A stretch of 64,000 nt of DNA from Ectopseudomonas chengduensis (GCF_900102635.1 NZ_FMZQ01000003.1:1-64000); one strand, 5' to 3'; shown: positions 26,448 through 37,295, counted from the stretch's first letter. Notes: generated by a model not told the origin, from the sequence alone. Translations and numbers: made by a program.

Positions 26448-29270
26448 ATGGTTCGGGTTCGCAAACTGGTGCTGGCAATCGCAGCCGCTTCCGCGCTGTC
26501 TTCCGGTATGGCGCATGCGCTGGGGCTGGGTGAGGTTACCCTGCAGTCGTCGCTGAATCAGCCGTTGGTAGCGGAAATCGAATTGCTGGAGGTGCGCGAC
26601 CTTGCTTCCAATGAGGTGATTCCCAGCCTCGCGTCCCCTGAGGAGTTCATCAAAGCTGGCGTCGATCGTCAGTACTTTTTGACCGATCTCAAGTTCACCC
26701 CGGTATTGAAGCCCAACGGCAAGAGCGTTATCCGCATCACCTCGAGCAAGACCGTGCGTGAGCCTTACCTCAACTTCCTAGTTGAAGTGCTCTGGCCGAA
26801 CGGGCGCTTGCTGCGTGAATACACCCTGCTGCTCGATCCGCCGCTTTACTCTCCGCAAACTACCGTAGCCGCTGCGCCGCAACTGCCTATCGCCGCGCCT
26901 GCACCGCGTCCGTCTGCGGCGCCTGCTTCCGCTTCTGCGCCGCGCAGTGCAGCACCCGCTCCGGCCCCGCGTCCTGCCGCACCGGCACCGGCGTCGCGCG
27001 CCATTGCCGGTAACGAATACAGAACCACTGCCAACGATACGCTCTGGGAAATCGCCCAGCGTGTCGGCGGTGGCTCGGTCAATCAGGCCATGCTGGCCAT
27101 TCAGGATCTGAATCCGGATGCCTTCATCGGTGGCAATATCAACCGTATGAAGAGCGGTCAGGTGCTTCGCCTGCCGGACGAACAGCAGATTCGCAGCCGC
27201 AGCAATGCCGAGGCGATCGCTCAGGTTGCCGAGCAGAATGCCGCCTGGCGTGAAGGCCGTGCTGTCGCTTCGCGTCAGCTGGATGCCACTCGCCGCACCA
27301 CAGCGGGCGCTGCGCCGGCGACTGCAGAGGCGGGTGATAGCCTGAAGCTGGTCGCTGCTGAAGCAGGTCAGTCCACTCGCGGTAGCGATACCGGTGCGGC
27401 TGGCAGCAAGGCGCTGGCCGACAAGCTGGCAGTGACTCAGGAAAGCCTGGATTCGACTCGTCGCGAGAACGCCGAATTGCAGAGCCGTGTAGGTGACCTG
27501 CAAAGCCAGCTGGACAAGCTGCAGCGTCTGGTGGAGCTGAAGGACAGCCAGTTGGCCAAGTTGCAGGCCGACCTGTCTGCAGCGCCCGCAGCTCCTGCTA
27601 CAACGGAAGAACCGCCTGCGGAAACTCCGGCAGCAGCGCCTGAGGCCGCACCGCCCGCTGTGGAGGCGGCCACGCCGCCGACTACGCCGCCTGAGGAGGC
27701 AGCGCCTGACTACAACTATTCCGAGGAGCCGGCTGCGCCTGTCGAGGACAGCGCCGCCGCAACCCAACAGCCGGCCAGTGAGCCGGCTGCTGCCGTTGAA
27801 CCAGTCGCCCCGGTCAAGCCGGCCGAAGCAGCCAAACCTGCTACACCTGCTCCTGCGCCTGCACCGGCCCCACAGAGCTTCATTGATGACCTGCTGGCTA
27901 ACCCGATGACGCTGGGTCTGGCCGGTGGTGGGGCGCTTCTGCTTCTGTTGGTCGGTCTGATGGCGCTGTCGCGCCGCAACGCCCAGAAAGAGTCCGAGCT
28001 GCAAGATGAACTGGCCGACGACCTGTCTCAGGAGCAGGCGTTTGCCTCCGACCTGGATATGCCTGAAGACAGTTTCGCTGGCCTCGACGACGAGCCTGTC
28101 CAGACCACCCAGGCTGCTGGCGAGGAACGTGTCACGGCGCAGACTGGCGACGCGTTGGGCGAGGCTGATATCTACATTGCTTACGGGCGCTTCAATCAGG
28201 CGGCCGAACTGCTGCAGAACGCGATCAATGACGAGCCACACCGTGCCGATCTGCGTCTGAAGCTGATGGAAGTCTACGCCGAGCTGGGTGACCGCGAAGG
28301 CTTTGCCCGTCAGGATAACGAGCTGCGCGAGATCGGCGGGGTGAATGCCGAAGCCGAGCAGCTGAAGTCCAAGTATCCAGCGATCGCAGCCTTCGCAGGT
28401 GTGGGTGCCGCAGCTGCCGCTGCCTCCGTCGATGACGACATGGGCGACTTCAGTCTGGACGACCTCAGCCTGGATGAGCCGACCGCAGAAGCGCCTGCTT
28501 CCACCGGCGGTGATCTGGATGATGCCTTCGATCTGAGCCTCGACGACTTGGAGGCCGATCTGGAGAGCGATGTTCAGTCGGCCAGGGCTGAGCAAGCGCC
28601 GTTGTCGCTGGACGATGATCTGGACTTCGGTCTGGTCGATGAACCCGCCGCGCCGGCAGCTTCTGCCGACGACGATCTGGGCTTCGATCTCGCCCTGGAT
28701 GATGACAAGGTTGAGCTGTCCCAGCCGACCGACGATCTGTCCGCCTTCAGCCTGGATCTCGATGAGGCGGCTCCGGCAGTCAGCGATGAAGCTGATGATT
28801 TCCTGCTGAGCCTCGATGACGATGCACCGCTGAACCAGCCGGCCGACGATCTTTCCGATCTGAGCCTCGATCTGGCTGAAGAAGCGCCATCTGCCAATCT
28901 CGATCTGCCGGCTGACTTCGATCTCTCGCTCGAAGACGAAACTCCGGTTCAGCCGGCTGTTGCATCCGACAGCTTCGCTGCGCAGCTGGATGAAGTGACC
29001 GCCGAGCTGGATCAGCTGTCGGCTGACTTCGAAGAGCCGCAAGCAGCTCCGCTGGCGCCGGCCAACAGCCTGTCCAGTGATCTGGATGGCGATGATGACT
29101 TCGACTTCCTGTCCGGCACCGATGAAACCGCGACCAAGCTGGATCTGGCTCGGGCTTACATAGACATGGGCGACACCGAAGGTGCGCGCGACATTCTTGA
29201 TGAAGTGATTGCCGAAGGCAGTGATGCCCAGCAGCAGGAAGCTCGCGAGATGATTACCAAGATGGTTTGA
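26448..29270 (+). CDS. fimV: Polar hub protein FimV (peptidoglycan-binding LysM, TPR tail)
   Basis: FimV marks the cell pole and organises type IV pilus assembly and cAMP signalling. 940 residues. A signal peptide ends at SSGMAHA (about 24), followed by the conserved LGLGEVTLQSSLNQPLVAEI domain, a Pro/Ala linker, and a LysM motif (about 189-245, EYRTTANDTLWEIAQRVGGG). Then come a coiled coil, a second Pro/Ala/Glu-rich stretch and one membrane helix (484-508, LGLAGGGALLLLLVGLMAL). The cytoplasmic part is very acidic, with repeated D-L-S-L-D-D motifs. It ends in the FimV C-terminal TPR domain (LDLARAYIDMGDTEGARDIL). The start has CAAGGGA upstream. truA follows after 7 bp. Confidence 0.95.
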   Translation: MVRVRKLVLAIAAASALSSGMAHALGLGEVTLQSSLNQPLVAEIELLEVRDLASNEVIPSLASPEEFIKAGVDRQYFLTDLKFTPVLKPNGKSVIRITSSKTVREPYLNFLVEVLWPNGRLLREYTLLLDPPLYSPQTTVAAAPQLPIAAPAPRPSAAPASASAPRSAAPAPAPRPAAPAPASRAIAGNEYRTTANDTLWEIAQRVGGGSVNQAMLAIQDLNPDAFIGGNINRMKSGQVLRLPDEQQIRSRSNAEAIAQVAEQNAAWREGRAVASRQLDATRRTTAGAAPATAEAGDSLKLVAAEAGQSTRGSDTGAAGSKALADKLAVTQESLDSTRRENAELQSRVGDLQSQLDKLQRLVELKDSQLAKLQADLSAAPAAPATTEEPPAETPAAAPEAAPPAVEAATPPTTPPEEAAPDYNYSEEPAAPVEDSAAATQQPASEPAAAVEPVAPVKPAEAAKPATPAPAPAPAPQSFIDDLLANPMTLGLAGGGALLLLLVGLMALSRRNAQKESELQDELADDLSQEQAFASDLDMPEDSFAGLDDEPVQTTQAAGEERVTAQTGDALGEADIYIAYGRFNQAAELLQNAINDEPHRADLRLKLMEVYAELGDREGFARQDNELREIGGVNAEAEQLKSKYPAIAAFAGVGAAAAAASVDDDMGDFSLDDLSLDEPTAEAPASTGGDLDDAFDLSLDDLEADLESDVQSARAEQAPLSLDDDLDFGLVDEPAAPAASADDDLGFDLALDDDKVELSQPTDDLSAFSLDLDEAAPAVSDEADDFLLSLDDDAPLNQPADDLSDLSLDLAEEAPSANLDLPADFDLSLEDETPVQPAVASDSFAAQLDEVTAELDQLSADFEEPQAAPLAPANSLSSDLDGDDDFDFLSGTDETATKLDLARAYIDMGDTEGARDILDEVIAEGSDAQQQEAREMITKMV

Positions 29271-29277
29271 TTGATAG

Positions 29278-30141
29278 ATGTCTGACGCAGTACCTGTAGC
29301 GGCCGCCGAAATGGCGGCCGCTGGCTTTTTCAGAATCGCCCTGGGCCTCGAATACAAGGGCGCACGTTATCGCGGGTTCCAGCGCCAGGGCGCGAATGTT
29401 CCGTCGATCCAGGGTCACCTGGAAAATGCCTTGTCCAAGGTCGCCGGTGGTGCCCCGGTCAGCATTCTGTGCGCAGGGCGTACCGATGCTTCTGTGCATT
29501 CCAGTGGTCAGGTGGTGCATTTCGATACCACTGTCGAGCGTTCGCTGCACGCGTGGATCATGGGCGCCAACATGAATTTGCCCGGTGACATCAGCGTGAC
29601 CTGGGCGAAGGTGATGCCGGCGCACTTTCATGCACGCTTCTCGGCCATGGCGCGACGCTACCGCTACGTGATCTACAACGATCCGATTCGCCCGGCGCAC
29701 ATGGCCGAGGAAGTCACCTGGAATCATCGGCCGCTGAATGTGGCGCGCATGCGTGAAGCGGCCCTGGCGCTGGTCGGCACCCATGATTTCAGCGCCTTCC
29801 GGGCAACGCGCTGCCAGGCCAAGTCACCGATCAAGACCGTGCACCACTTGCAACTGATCGAGCATGGCCGCTTCATCGTGCTGGATATCCGCGCCAATGC
29901 TTTTCTGCATCATATGGTGCGTAACATCGCCGGTGTGTTGATGACCATTGGTGCGGGTGAGCGGCCGCTGGAATGGGCGCGCGAGGTGCTCGAGCGCGGC
30001 GATCGACATAGCGGGGGAGTGACGGCGCACCCCTACGGTCTCTATCTGATACAGGTCGATTACCCGGAGGAGTTCGAATTGCCGCAGCGCTATCTCGGGC
30101 CGCATTTTCTCTCCGGTCTGCCGGACGTGCGACAGCCATAA
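29278..30141 (+). CDS. truA: tRNA pseudouridine(38-40) synthase
   Basis: Converts uridines 38-40 of the anticodon arm to pseudouridine. 287 residues. The catalytic aspartate is D70 in CAGRTDASVHSSGQVVHF; YKGARYRGFQRQ and RRYRYVIYN, then NAFLHHMVRNIAGVLMTIG, complete the TruA family motifs. The start codon follows the fimV stop by 7 bp, so it is probably read from the fimV promoter, an arrangement common in gamma-proteobacteria. The first dozen residues (Ala-rich) are not conserved and a later start at MAAAGFFRIAL is possible. Confidence 0.95.
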   Translation: MSDAVPVAAAEMAAAGFFRIALGLEYKGARYRGFQRQGANVPSIQGHLENALSKVAGGAPVSILCAGRTDASVHSSGQVVHFDTTVERSLHAWIMGANMNLPGDISVTWAKVMPAHFHARFSAMARRYRYVIYNDPIRPAHMAEEVTWNHRPLNVARMREAALALVGTHDFSAFRATRCQAKSPIKTVHHLQLIEHGRFIVLDIRANAFLHHMVRNIAGVLMTIGAGERPLEWAREVLERGDRHSGGVTAHPYGLYLIQVDYPEEFELPQRYLGPHFLSGLPDVRQP

Positions 30142-30177
30142 CCCTTTGTTACCATCCGAGCCCGGATGGCGAGAGGT

Positions 30178-30819
30178 ATGAACGTGACGGTCGTACGTAG
30201 CAAGATTTGTGGGATCACCCGCATCGAGGATGCTCTGGCAGCGGTGGAGGCGGGAGCCGACGCCATTGGTCTGGTGTTCTACGGGAAAAGCCCGCGAGCA
30301 GTCAGCATCGAGCAGGCCGCAGCTATCCTGCAGGCGTTACCGCCGTTCGTGACCAGTGTCGGGCTGTTTGTCGACATGCCGCGCGACCAGCTGCAACAGT
30401 TGTTGCAGCGCCTGCCGCTGGATCTGCTGCAGTTTCACGGTGATGAGTCGCCGGCCGACTGTGAAGGCCATGGCCGCCCCTATATCAAGGCGCTGCGGGT
30501 TCGCCCTGGTGAGGATGTGGCGGCCGCCATGGCGCCCTACGCTGGTGCGCGGGGTATTCTGCTGGATACCTTCGTCGAGGGCGTGCCGGGTGGTACGGGC
30601 GCTTCGTTCGATTGGTCGCTGGTGCCGGAAAATGCCGCCAAGCCAATCATCCTGGCTGGCGGCCTGGATGCAGGCAATGTCGCGACGGCTATTCGCCAGG
30701 TGCGGCCCTATGCCGTGGATGTCAGCGGCGGGGTAGAGGCCAGTAAAGGCATAAAGGATGCAGGCAAGATTCGTGCATTCGTGCGGGCAGTGCGTGATGC
30801 TCGATGTGACGGCGATTGA
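30178..30819 (+). CDS. trpF: Phosphoribosylanthranilate isomerase
   Basis: A TIM-barrel isomerase (Amadori rearrangement) in tryptophan synthesis. 213 residues. The general-base cysteine is C11 in [13 protein letters not shown]. The acid Asp lies in [15 protein letters not shown], and the phosphate loop in [10 protein letters not shown] and [14 protein letters not shown]. The start chosen is the ATG of MNVTVVRSK with GAGAGG upstream; an ATG four codons earlier is possible. The truA-trpF gap is 36 bp, so it is likely in one transcript with fimV-truA. Confidence 0.95.
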   Translation: MNVTVVRSKICGITRIEDALAAVEAGADAIGLVFYGKSPRAVSIEQAAAILQALPPFVTSVGLFVDMPRDQLQQLLQRLPLDLLQFHGDESPADCEGHGRPYIKALRVRPGEDVAAAMAPYAGARGILLDTFVEGVPGGTGASFDWSLVPENAAKPIILAGGLDAGNVATAIRQVRPYAVDVSGGVEASKGIKDAGKIRAFVRAVRDARCDGD

Positions 30820-30957
30820 AGCAGGGCCGTCAATTAGCCTGTCACGCCGCCTTGGCTCGTTTCGACGGGCGCTGGGTGCGGCAGAAAAGAATTGCTGGAG
30901 ATGGGCGTTTCACGATGAGGCGTTCATCCGAACCAACGGTTATGGAGAAATGACAGC

Positions 30958-31842
30958 ATGAGCAACTGGTTGGTAGACAAACTCATTCCCTCGATCATGC
31001 GTTCCGAGGTGAAGAAGAGCTCTGTGCCCGAGGGCCTGTGGCACAAATGTCCGTCCTGTGATGCCGTGCTCTACCGTCCTGAGCTGGAAAAGACACTCGA
31101 TGTCTGCCCCAAGTGCAATCACCACATGCGTATCGGTGCTCGTGCGCGTATCGACCTCTTCCTCGATGCCGAGGGGCGCGAGGAGATCGGTGCCGATCTC
31201 GAGCCGGTCGACCGCCTGAAATTCCGCGACAGCAAGAAATACAAGGATCGTCTGGCTGGTGCGCAGAAGCAGACTGGCGAGAAAGACGCGCTGATCTCCA
31301 TGAGCGGCACCCTCGAAGGTATGCCGATCGCCGTTTGCGCGTTCGAGTTCTCCTTCATGGGTGGCTCCATGGGCGCCATCGTTGGCGAGCGTTTCGTTCG
31401 GGCGGCCAATGTCGCGCTGGAAAAACGCTGCCCGCTGGTGTGCTTCTCCGCTTCCGGCGGCGCGCGCATGCAGGAAGCGCTGATCTCGCTGATGCAGATG
31501 GCCAAGACTTCCGCCGCCCTGGCGCGCCTGCGTGAAGAAGGCCTGCCGTTCATCTCCGTGCTGACTGATCCGGTCTATGGCGGTGTTTCCGCCAGCCTGG
31601 CGATGCTTGGCGACGTGATCGTGGCCGAGCCGAAGGCGCTGATCGGTTTTGCCGGCCCGCGCGTGATCGAGCAGACCGTGCGCGAGAAACTGCCGGAAGG
31701 CTTCCAGCGTAGCGAGTTCCTGCTGGAACATGGCGCCATCGACATGATCATTTCGCGCAATGAACTGCGTCCACGCCTGGCGCGTCTGCTTGCGCAAATG
31801 ATGAATCGTCCGTCTCCGGTTTCCCTGCCGGCCACTGCATGA
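30958..31842 (+). CDS. accD: Acetyl-CoA carboxylase carboxyltransferase, beta subunit
   Basis: Forms the A2B2 carboxyltransferase with AccA, moving CO2 from carboxybiotin to acetyl-CoA to make malonyl-CoA. 294 residues. The N-terminal zinc ribbon has C31, C34, C50 and C53 (KCPSC and VCPKCNHHM). The crotonase-fold core contains [29 protein letters not shown] and [15 protein letters not shown]. The 138-bp gap after trpF shows no gene or clear site. Stop and the folC start overlap (ATGA), which couples translation of the two. Confidence 0.97.
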   Translation: MSNWLVDKLIPSIMRSEVKKSSVPEGLWHKCPSCDAVLYRPELEKTLDVCPKCNHHMRIGARARIDLFLDAEGREEIGADLEPVDRLKFRDSKKYKDRLAGAQKQTGEKDALISMSGTLEGMPIAVCAFEFSFMGGSMGAIVGERFVRAANVALEKRCPLVCFSASGGARMQEALISLMQMAKTSAALARLREEGLPFISVLTDPVYGGVSASLAMLGDVIVAEPKALIGFAGPRVIEQTVREKLPEGFQRSEFLLEHGAIDMIISRNELRPRLARLLAQMMNRPSPVSLPATA

Positions 31843-33116
31843 CCGAACGTAGCCTGGGCGAGTGGCTCGCCTACCTCGAGCGGTTGCATCCGTCGGCCAT
31901 CGACATGGGGTTGGAGCGCTCGCGTGAGGTGGCGCAGCGGCTCGGCCTGGGCAAACCTGCGCCATTGGTGGTTACCGTCACCGGTACCAATGGCAAGGGC
32001 TCTACCTGCGCCTTTCTCGCCAGCCTGATCGCAGCCCAGGGGCAGCGCGTCGGTGTCTACAGTTCGCCGCACCTGCTGCGTTACAACGAGCGTGTGTTGC
32101 TGGATGGGCGCGAGGCGAGCGATGAAGAGCTGTGTCAGGCCTTCGCAGCGGTCGAGGCCGCGCGTGGTGAAATTTCCCTGACCTATTTCGAGATGGGTAC
32201 GCTGGCGGCCTTCTGGCTGTTCGAGCGTGCTCAGCTGGATGCCGTGGTGCTCGAAGTCGGCCTCGGTGGACGCCTGGATGCGGTGAACCTGGTCGATGCC
32301 GATCTGGCCCTGATCACCAGCATTGGTCTGGATCACGCTGACTGGCTGGGCGATACCCGTGAATCGGTCGCCTTCGAAAAGGCCGGGATCATGCGCGCCG
32401 GCATGCCTGCGTTGTGCGGTGATCTCGATCCACCGCAGCCCTTGCTGGAGCAGGCCGTCACGTTGGACACGCCGTTGTTCCTGCGTGGTCGTGACTATGA
32501 TCTGAATGTGCAGGCGCAGGACTGGTCCTGGTATGGCCTCGATGCGCAAGGTCAGGTACTGCGACTCGAGCAGCTGCCGCTTCTTGATCTGCCGATGGAA
32601 AACGCGGCGCTGGCGTTGCAGGCCTATGCGCTTCTGCCGCTGCCGTGGAATCACCAGCAGATCGTCCAGGCCCTGCTCGCCACGCGGGTAACCGGGCGTC
32701 TGGATCGTCGTGCGCTCGATTGGCGAGGCAAGTCACTCACACTGTTGCTCGATGTTGGGCATAATCCTCATGCCGTCGATTATCTGGCGCAGCGCCTGGA
32801 GAGTCGCCCGCTGGCCGGGCAGCGCTGGGCGGTGTTCGGTTTGTTGGCCGACAAGGATCTGCCCGGCGTGGTGTCACCGCTTCTGAGTCTGGTTGCTGGT
32901 TGGGCCGTGGCGCCGCTGGATACGCCGCGTTCACGCTCTGCCGATGACCTGGCCGAGCACCTGCGGGGGCAGGGCGCGGCGGTGGCGCAGTACCCGGATG
33001 TGCGTACCGCGCTCGATGCGCAGTGCGAGCAGGCGGCAGAGGGTGACGAGATACTGTTGTTCGGATCGTTTTTCTGCGTGGCCGAGGCCCTGGATTGGCT
33101 GGCCCGCCCGGCTTGA
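31839..33116 (+). CDS. folC: Folylpolyglutamate synthase / dihydrofolate synthase
   Basis: An ATP-dependent ligase adding glutamate to dihydropteroate and to folates. 425 residues, normal length. The P-loop TGTNGKGST is at 48-56. [14 protein letters not shown], the Mur-ligase-like [10 protein letters not shown], and the C-terminal domain ([17 protein letters not shown]) follow. The start ATG overlaps the accD stop by 4 bp; the accD-folC-dedD-cvpA-purF order is the classical gamma-proteobacterial arrangement. Confidence 0.96.
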   Translation: MTERSLGEWLAYLERLHPSAIDMGLERSREVAQRLGLGKPAPLVVTVTGTNGKGSTCAFLASLIAAQGQRVGVYSSPHLLRYNERVLLDGREASDEELCQAFAAVEAARGEISLTYFEMGTLAAFWLFERAQLDAVVLEVGLGGRLDAVNLVDADLALITSIGLDHADWLGDTRESVAFEKAGIMRAGMPALCGDLDPPQPLLEQAVTLDTPLFLRGRDYDLNVQAQDWSWYGLDAQGQVLRLEQLPLLDLPMENAALALQAYALLPLPWNHQQIVQALLATRVTGRLDRRALDWRGKSLTLLLDVGHNPHAVDYLAQRLESRPLAGQRWAVFGLLADKDLPGVVSPLLSLVAGWAVAPLDTPRSRSADDLAEHLRGQGAAVAQYPDVRTALDAQCEQAAEGDEILLFGSFFCVAEALDWLARPA

Positions 33117-33130
33117 TAAGGGGATTGGGG

Positions 33131-33748
33131 ATGGCAATGCTGGACAGTGGGCTCAAGCAGCGCATGGTCGGTGCTCTGGTGCTGGTGGCGCTAGCGGTGA
33201 TTTTCCTGCCGATGCTGCTGTCGCGCGAGGATGAGATGCGCCGCGTGGTAGTGGATGCGCCGGCCATGCCGCAAGCGCCGGCTGCTGCCGAGATCATCGT
33301 GCAGCCTGCCGAGGTCGTCGAGCCCGAGGAGTTGCCGCAGGAGCCGGTTCCCGTCGAAGAGGTGGAGCCTCAGATCGTCGAGGTGCCTGAGCAGCCCAAG
33401 CCGACCCCGCCGCCTGTCGCGCAGCAGAGCAAGCCCGATCCGGTCAAGACCGAACAGGCGGCGAGCGCTGCTCCTGCCAAGCCGGAAGGGCGCCTGGACG
33501 CCAACAGTCTGCCGATCAGCTGGTCAGTGCAGTTGGCCAGTCTGTCCAGTCGCGCTGGAGCAGAAAATCTGCAGAAAACGCTGCGCAGTCAGGGCTACAA
33601 CGCCTATATCCGTACTTTCGATGGCATGAATCGGGTGTTCGTTGGGCCGTTGATCGAGCGCGCCGAGGCCGAGCGTCTGCGTGACCAGCTCAACCGCCAG
33701 CACAAACTCAGCGGTTTTGTCGTGCGCTTCCAGCCGGAAGCAGGCTAA
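33131..33748 (+). CDS. dedD: SPOR-domain cell-division protein DedD-like
   Basis: A septum-localised inner-membrane protein; SPOR domains bind denuded peptidoglycan. 205 residues: cytoplasmic start (MAMLDSGLKQR), one membrane helix (about 12-31), a long Pro/Glu/Val-rich periplasmic linker and a C-terminal SPOR domain (about 130-205, SWSVQLASLSSRAGAENLQK, then YIRTFDGMNRVFVGP). The start is the ATG of MAMLDSG with GGGGATTGGGG upstream. Start and length agree with DedD, although linker sequences diverge, so the name rests on position and domain layout. Confidence 0.9.
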   Translation: MAMLDSGLKQRMVGALVLVALAVIFLPMLLSREDEMRRVVVDAPAMPQAPAAAEIIVQPAEVVEPEELPQEPVPVEEVEPQIVEVPEQPKPTPPPVAQQSKPDPVKTEQAASAAPAKPEGRLDANSLPISWSVQLASLSSRAGAENLQKTLRSQGYNAYIRTFDGMNRVFVGPLIERAEAERLRDQLNRQHKLSGFVVRFQPEAG

Positions 33749-33834
33749 GCACGCAAGGGACTTTGCAGCGCCTGGTTACCCGATGCGCCGGGCTCTGCTA
33801 AAATGCTCCGCCTTTTCCGCTGGTAGGCCGCACC

Positions 33835-34356
33835 GTGGTATTCACCTGGGTCGATTGGGCGATCATCGCCGTCATCGCCATTTCTAGTTTGATCAGTCTC
33901 AAGCGCGGCTTCGTCAAGGAAGCCCTGTCGCTGCTGACCTGGATCATCGCAGGTGTGGTCGCCTGGATGTTCGGTGGCGCACTGGCCCAGCATCTCGTCG
34001 AATTTATCGAAACGCCTTCCGCGCGGGTCATCGCAGCCTGTGCCATTCTCTTCATCGCCACCTTGCTGGTGGGCGCTCTGGTCAATTTCCTCATCGGTGA
34101 GCTGATCCGCGTGACTGGTCTGTCCGGTACCGACCGTTTTCTCGGCATGGTATTCGGCGCCGCACGTGGTGGTTTGTTGGTGGTGCTGCTGGTCGGGCTG
34201 ATCAGCCTGGCGCCAGTGGAGCAGGATACGTGGTGGCAACAGTCGCAACTGGTGCCGCATTTTCTGATGGTCGCCGACTGGTCGAAGAACCTCATTCTGG
34301 GGTGGTCCGATCAGTGGTTTACCGGTGGATCGGCTCACCCAGCTGATCTGCTTTAA
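33835..34356 (+). CDS. cvpA: CvpA family inner-membrane protein
   Basis: 173 residues with four predicted membrane helices (first at MVFTWVDWAIIAVIAISSLI). The family motifs SLKRGFVKEALSLLTWIIAG and DRFLGMVFGAARG are present. CvpA is needed for colicin V export in E. coli and has been tied to envelope homeostasis; its molecular role is unclear. It starts with GTG (33835), the only start that keeps the conserved N-terminus. purF follows 75 bp later, the conserved pairing, but the gap shows no PurR-like palindrome. Confidence 0.92.
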   Translation: MVFTWVDWAIIAVIAISSLISLKRGFVKEALSLLTWIIAGVVAWMFGGALAQHLVEFIETPSARVIAACAILFIATLLVGALVNFLIGELIRVTGLSGTDRFLGMVFGAARGGLLVVLLVGLISLAPVEQDTWWQQSQLVPHFLMVADWSKNLILGWSDQWFTGGSAHPADLL

Positions 34357-34431
34357 AAGAGTGACCGCTGCGGAGTAACCGCTGCATCGGTCGCTGAATT
34401 AGCCTGAACTATCTAGCAGGGGTCGTGGCAC

Positions 34432-35940
34432 ATGTGTGGCATCGTCGGTATCGTCGGTAAATCGAACGTCAATCAGGCGCTGTATGACGGGCTCACCGTC
34501 CTCCAGCACCGCGGCCAGGATGCTGCCGGTATTGTCACCAGCCATGATGGTCGCCTGTTCCTGCGCAAGGACAACGGCCTGGTACGTGACGTGTTCCAGC
34601 AGCGCCATATGCAGCGCTTGGTTGGCCATATGGGCATCGGCCATGTGCGCTACCCGACCGCTGGCAGCTCCAGCTCGGCCGAAGCTCAGCCGTTCTACGT
34701 CAACTCGCCGTACGGCATCACCCTGGCGCACAACGGCAACCTGACCAACGTCGAGCAGTTGGCCAAGGAAATCTACGAGTCCGATCTGCGTCACGTGAAC
34801 ACCAACTCCGATTCGGAAGTGCTGCTCAACGTGTTCGCCCATGAGTTGGCCCAGCGCGGCAAGCTGCAGCCGACCGAAGAAGATGTGTTCGCCGCCGTTA
34901 CCCACGTGCACGAGCGCTGCCTGGGCGGTTACGCCGTCGTCGCGATGATCACCGGCTATGGCATCGTCGGCTTCCGCGACCCGAATGGCATTCGTCCGAT
35001 CGTCTTCGGCCAGCGCCATACCGATGAAGGTGTCGAGTACATGATCGCGTCCGAGAGCGTATCGCTGGACGTGCTCGGCTTCACCCTGATCCGCGACCTG
35101 GCGCCGGGCGAGGCGGTCTACATCACCGAAGAGGGCAAGCTGTTCACCCGTCAGTGCGCGGCCAACCCGCAGTATGCGCCCTGCATCTTCGAGCACGTTT
35201 ACCTGGCGCGCCCGGACTCGATCATGGACGGTATCTCGGTGTACAAGGCGCGTCTGCGCATGGGCGAGAAGCTGGCCGACAAGATCCTGCGCGAGCGTCC
35301 GGATCATGACATCGACGTGGTCATCCCGATTCCTGACACCAGCCGTACCGCGGCGTTGGAGCTGGCCAATCACCTGGGCGTGAAATTCCGCGAAGGTTTC
35401 GTCAAGAACCGCTACATCGGCCGCACCTTCATCATGCCCGGCCAGGCGGCGCGCAAGAAATCCGTACGGCAGAAGCTCAACGCCATCGAGCTGGAGTTCC
35501 GCGGCAAGAACGTGATGCTGGTGGACGACTCCATCGTCCGTGGCACCACCTGCAAGCAGATCATTCAGATGGCCCGCGAGGCCGGCGCGAAGAATGTCTA
35601 CTTCTGCTCGGCAGCCCCGGCGGTGCGCTACCCGAACGTCTACGGCATCGACATGCCCAGCGCCCATGAGCTGATCGCCCATGGCCGCAGCACCGAGGAG
35701 GTCTGCGAGCTGATCGGTGCCGACTGGCTGGTTTATCAGGACCTGCCGGACCTGATCGAAGCGGTCAGCGGCAGCAAGAAGATCAAGATCGACAACTTCG
35801 ACTGCGCGGTGTTCGACGGCAAGTACGTCACCGGCGACGTCGACGAGGCATACCTGGACAAGATCGAGCAGGCGCGCAACGATGCCAGCAAGGTCAAGTC
35901 GCAGGCAGTCAGCGCGATCATCGATCTGTATAACAACTGA
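34432..35940 (+). CDS. purF: Amidophosphoribosyltransferase
   Basis: Catalyses the first step of purine synthesis, PRPP plus glutamine to phosphoribosylamine. 502 residues. The N-terminal Ntn glutaminase uses C2 after Met removal (MCGIVGIVG), with [11 protein letters not shown] for the oxyanion hole. The phosphoribosyltransferase domain has the PRPP loop [16 protein letters not shown] near 360-376. No propeptide or cluster-binding cysteines of the Bacillus type are seen, as expected in this lineage. A moderate terminator hairpin follows. Confidence 0.97.
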   Translation: MCGIVGIVGKSNVNQALYDGLTVLQHRGQDAAGIVTSHDGRLFLRKDNGLVRDVFQQRHMQRLVGHMGIGHVRYPTAGSSSSAEAQPFYVNSPYGITLAHNGNLTNVEQLAKEIYESDLRHVNTNSDSEVLLNVFAHELAQRGKLQPTEEDVFAAVTHVHERCLGGYAVVAMITGYGIVGFRDPNGIRPIVFGQRHTDEGVEYMIASESVSLDVLGFTLIRDLAPGEAVYITEEGKLFTRQCAANPQYAPCIFEHVYLARPDSIMDGISVYKARLRMGEKLADKILRERPDHDIDVVIPIPDTSRTAALELANHLGVKFREGFVKNRYIGRTFIMPGQAARKKSVRQKLNAIELEFRGKNVMLVDDSIVRGTTCKQIIQMAREAGAKNVYFCSAAPAVRYPNVYGIDMPSAHELIAHGRSTEEVCELIGADWLVYQDLPDLIEAVSGSKKIKIDNFDCAVFDGKYVTGDVDEAYLDKIEQARNDASKVKSQAVSAIIDLYNN

Positions 35941-35946
35941 TTCGAG

Positions 35947-35973
35947 CGGGCAGGGCAGTGGTCCTGCCCGTTT
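35947..35973 (+). terminator. purF terminator
   Basis: Stem CGGGCAGG / CCTGCCCG around GCAGTGGT, then TTTC; a short T-run, so possibly leaky. Confidence 0.6.
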
Positions 35974-36002
35974 CGGTGATGCGCACGGCGCACCACCGGT
36001 CC

Positions 36003-36063
36003 GTAGCCCGGATGCAATCCGGGGGAATGTCACCCTGAATTTCCCGGATTGCATCCGGGCTAC
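36003..36063. repeat. REP doublet, family F3
   Basis: GTAGCCCGGATGCAATCCGGG facing CCCGGATTGCATCCGGGCTAC, spacer about 20 bp, 18 bp before the metZ start. A partial F2-like arm (GATGCGCACGGCGCACCACC) precedes it at about 35977-35996. Confidence 0.9.
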
Positions 36064-36081
36064 TTTTTGTGAGGTAGCGAT

Positions 36082-37293
36082 ATGGCTGTGGAATGGGAAG
36101 CCGGCAGGCTTGATAGTGACCTGGATGGCGTAGGCTTCGACACCCTGGCGGTGCGTGCTGGCCAGCACCGTTCGCCTGAGGGCGAGCATGGCGAAGCGTT
36201 GTACCTGACGTCCAGTTACGTGTTCCGCACCGCTGCCGATGCCGCTGCGCGCTTTGCTGGCGAAGTGCCGGGCAACGTCTATTCGCGCTACACCAACCCC
36301 ACCGTACGCACCTTCGAGGAGCGCATTGCCGCACTGGAAGGCGCCGAGCAGGCGGTGGCGACCGCTTCCGGCATGTCGGCGATCCTCGCCATCGTCATGA
36401 GCCTGTGCAGCGGCGGCGACCACGTACTGGTGTCGCGCAGCGTGTTCGGCTCCACCATCAGCCTGTTCGAGAAGTACCTCAAGCGCTTCGGCATCGAGGT
36501 GGATTACGTGCCACTGGCCGATCTCGATGCCTGGCAGGGCGCGTTCAAGCCCAATACCAAGCTGCTGTTCGTCGAGTCGCCGTCCAACCCGCTGGCTGAA
36601 CTGGTGGATATCGCTGCACTGGCGGAGATCGCCCATGCCCGCGGCGCGCTGCTGGCAGTGGACAACTGCTTCTGCACGCCGGCCCTGCAGCAGCCGCTTA
36701 AGCTCGGCGCCGATATCGTCATGCATTCGGCGACCAAGTATATCGATGGCCAGGGCCGTGGCCTGGGCGGTGTGGTGGCGGGGCGTAGCGAGCAGATGAA
36801 GGAAGTGGTCGGTTTCCTGCGTACCGCCGGTCCCACCCTGAGCCCGTTCAACGCCTGGATGTTCGTCAAGGGCCTGGAAACCCTGCGCATCCGTATGCGT
36901 GCGCAGAGTGAGAGTGCCCTGCAGCTGGCGCTGTGGCTGGAGCAGCAGCCGCAGGTCGAGCGCGTGCATTACGCGGGGCTGCCCAGCCATCCGCAGCACG
37001 AGCTGGCGAAAAAGCAGCAGAGCGCCTTCGGTGCGGTGGTCAGTTTCGAGGTCAAGGGTGGCCGTGATGCCGCCTGGAAGGTGATCGATGCCACACGCGT
37101 CATCTCCATCACCACCAACCTCGGCGACACCAAGACCACTGTCGCCCATCCGGCTACCACCTCCCATGGCCGCCTGACTCCGCAGGAGCGTGCCAACGCC
37201 GGTATTCGCGACAACTTGATCCGCGTCGCTGTGGGCCTGGAAGAGCTGGAAGACCTCAAGGCGGATCTGGCGCGCGGCCTGGCTGCGCTCTGA
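36082..37293 (+). CDS. metZ: O-succinylhomoserine sulfhydrylase
   Basis: A PLP enzyme of the Cys/Met metabolism family that makes homocysteine directly from O-succinylhomoserine and sulfide, the route used by pseudomonads instead of full trans-sulfuration. 403 residues. [18 protein letters not shown] and [16 protein letters not shown] precede the Schiff-base K219 in [16 protein letters not shown]. The C-terminal [19 protein letters not shown] is typical of the sulfhydrylase/gamma-lyase subgroup. The SDR gene starts 2 bp after the stop. Confidence 0.94.
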   Translation: MAVEWEAGRLDSDLDGVGFDTLAVRAGQHRSPEGEHGEALYLTSSYVFRTAADAAARFAGEVPGNVYSRYTNPTVRTFEERIAALEGAEQAVATASGMSAILAIVMSLCSGGDHVLVSRSVFGSTISLFEKYLKRFGIEVDYVPLADLDAWQGAFKPNTKLLFVESPSNPLAELVDIAALAEIAHARGALLAVDNCFCTPALQQPLKLGADIVMHSATKYIDGQGRGLGGVVAGRSEQMKEVVGFLRTAGPTLSPFNAWMFVKGLETLRIRMRAQSESALQLALWLEQQPQVERVHYAGLPSHPQHELAKKQQSAFGAVVSFEVKGGRDAAWKVIDATRVISITTNLGDTKTTVAHPATTSHGRLTPQERANAGIRDNLIRVAVGLEELEDLKADLARGLAAL

Positions 37294-37295
37294 GC

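Noticed and set aside
26778..29357. 859-codon open frame antisense to fimV
   Set aside because: A shadow of the GC-rich, acidic-repeat coding of fimV: no start signal, no family motif, low-complexity Ile/Gln/Arg-rich product.
30820..30957. Small gene between trpF and accD
   Set aside because: A 67-codon frame exists but has no ribosome site or family resemblance and overlaps trpF.
34357..34431. PurR operator or purine riboswitch before purF
   Set aside because: The 75-bp gap shows neither a 16-bp PurR palindrome nor a riboswitch-like fold.
34399..37167. 922-codon open frame antisense to purF and metZ
   Set aside because: It spans two well-recognised genes and the REP between them; the product has no recognisable domain and arises from codon bias.
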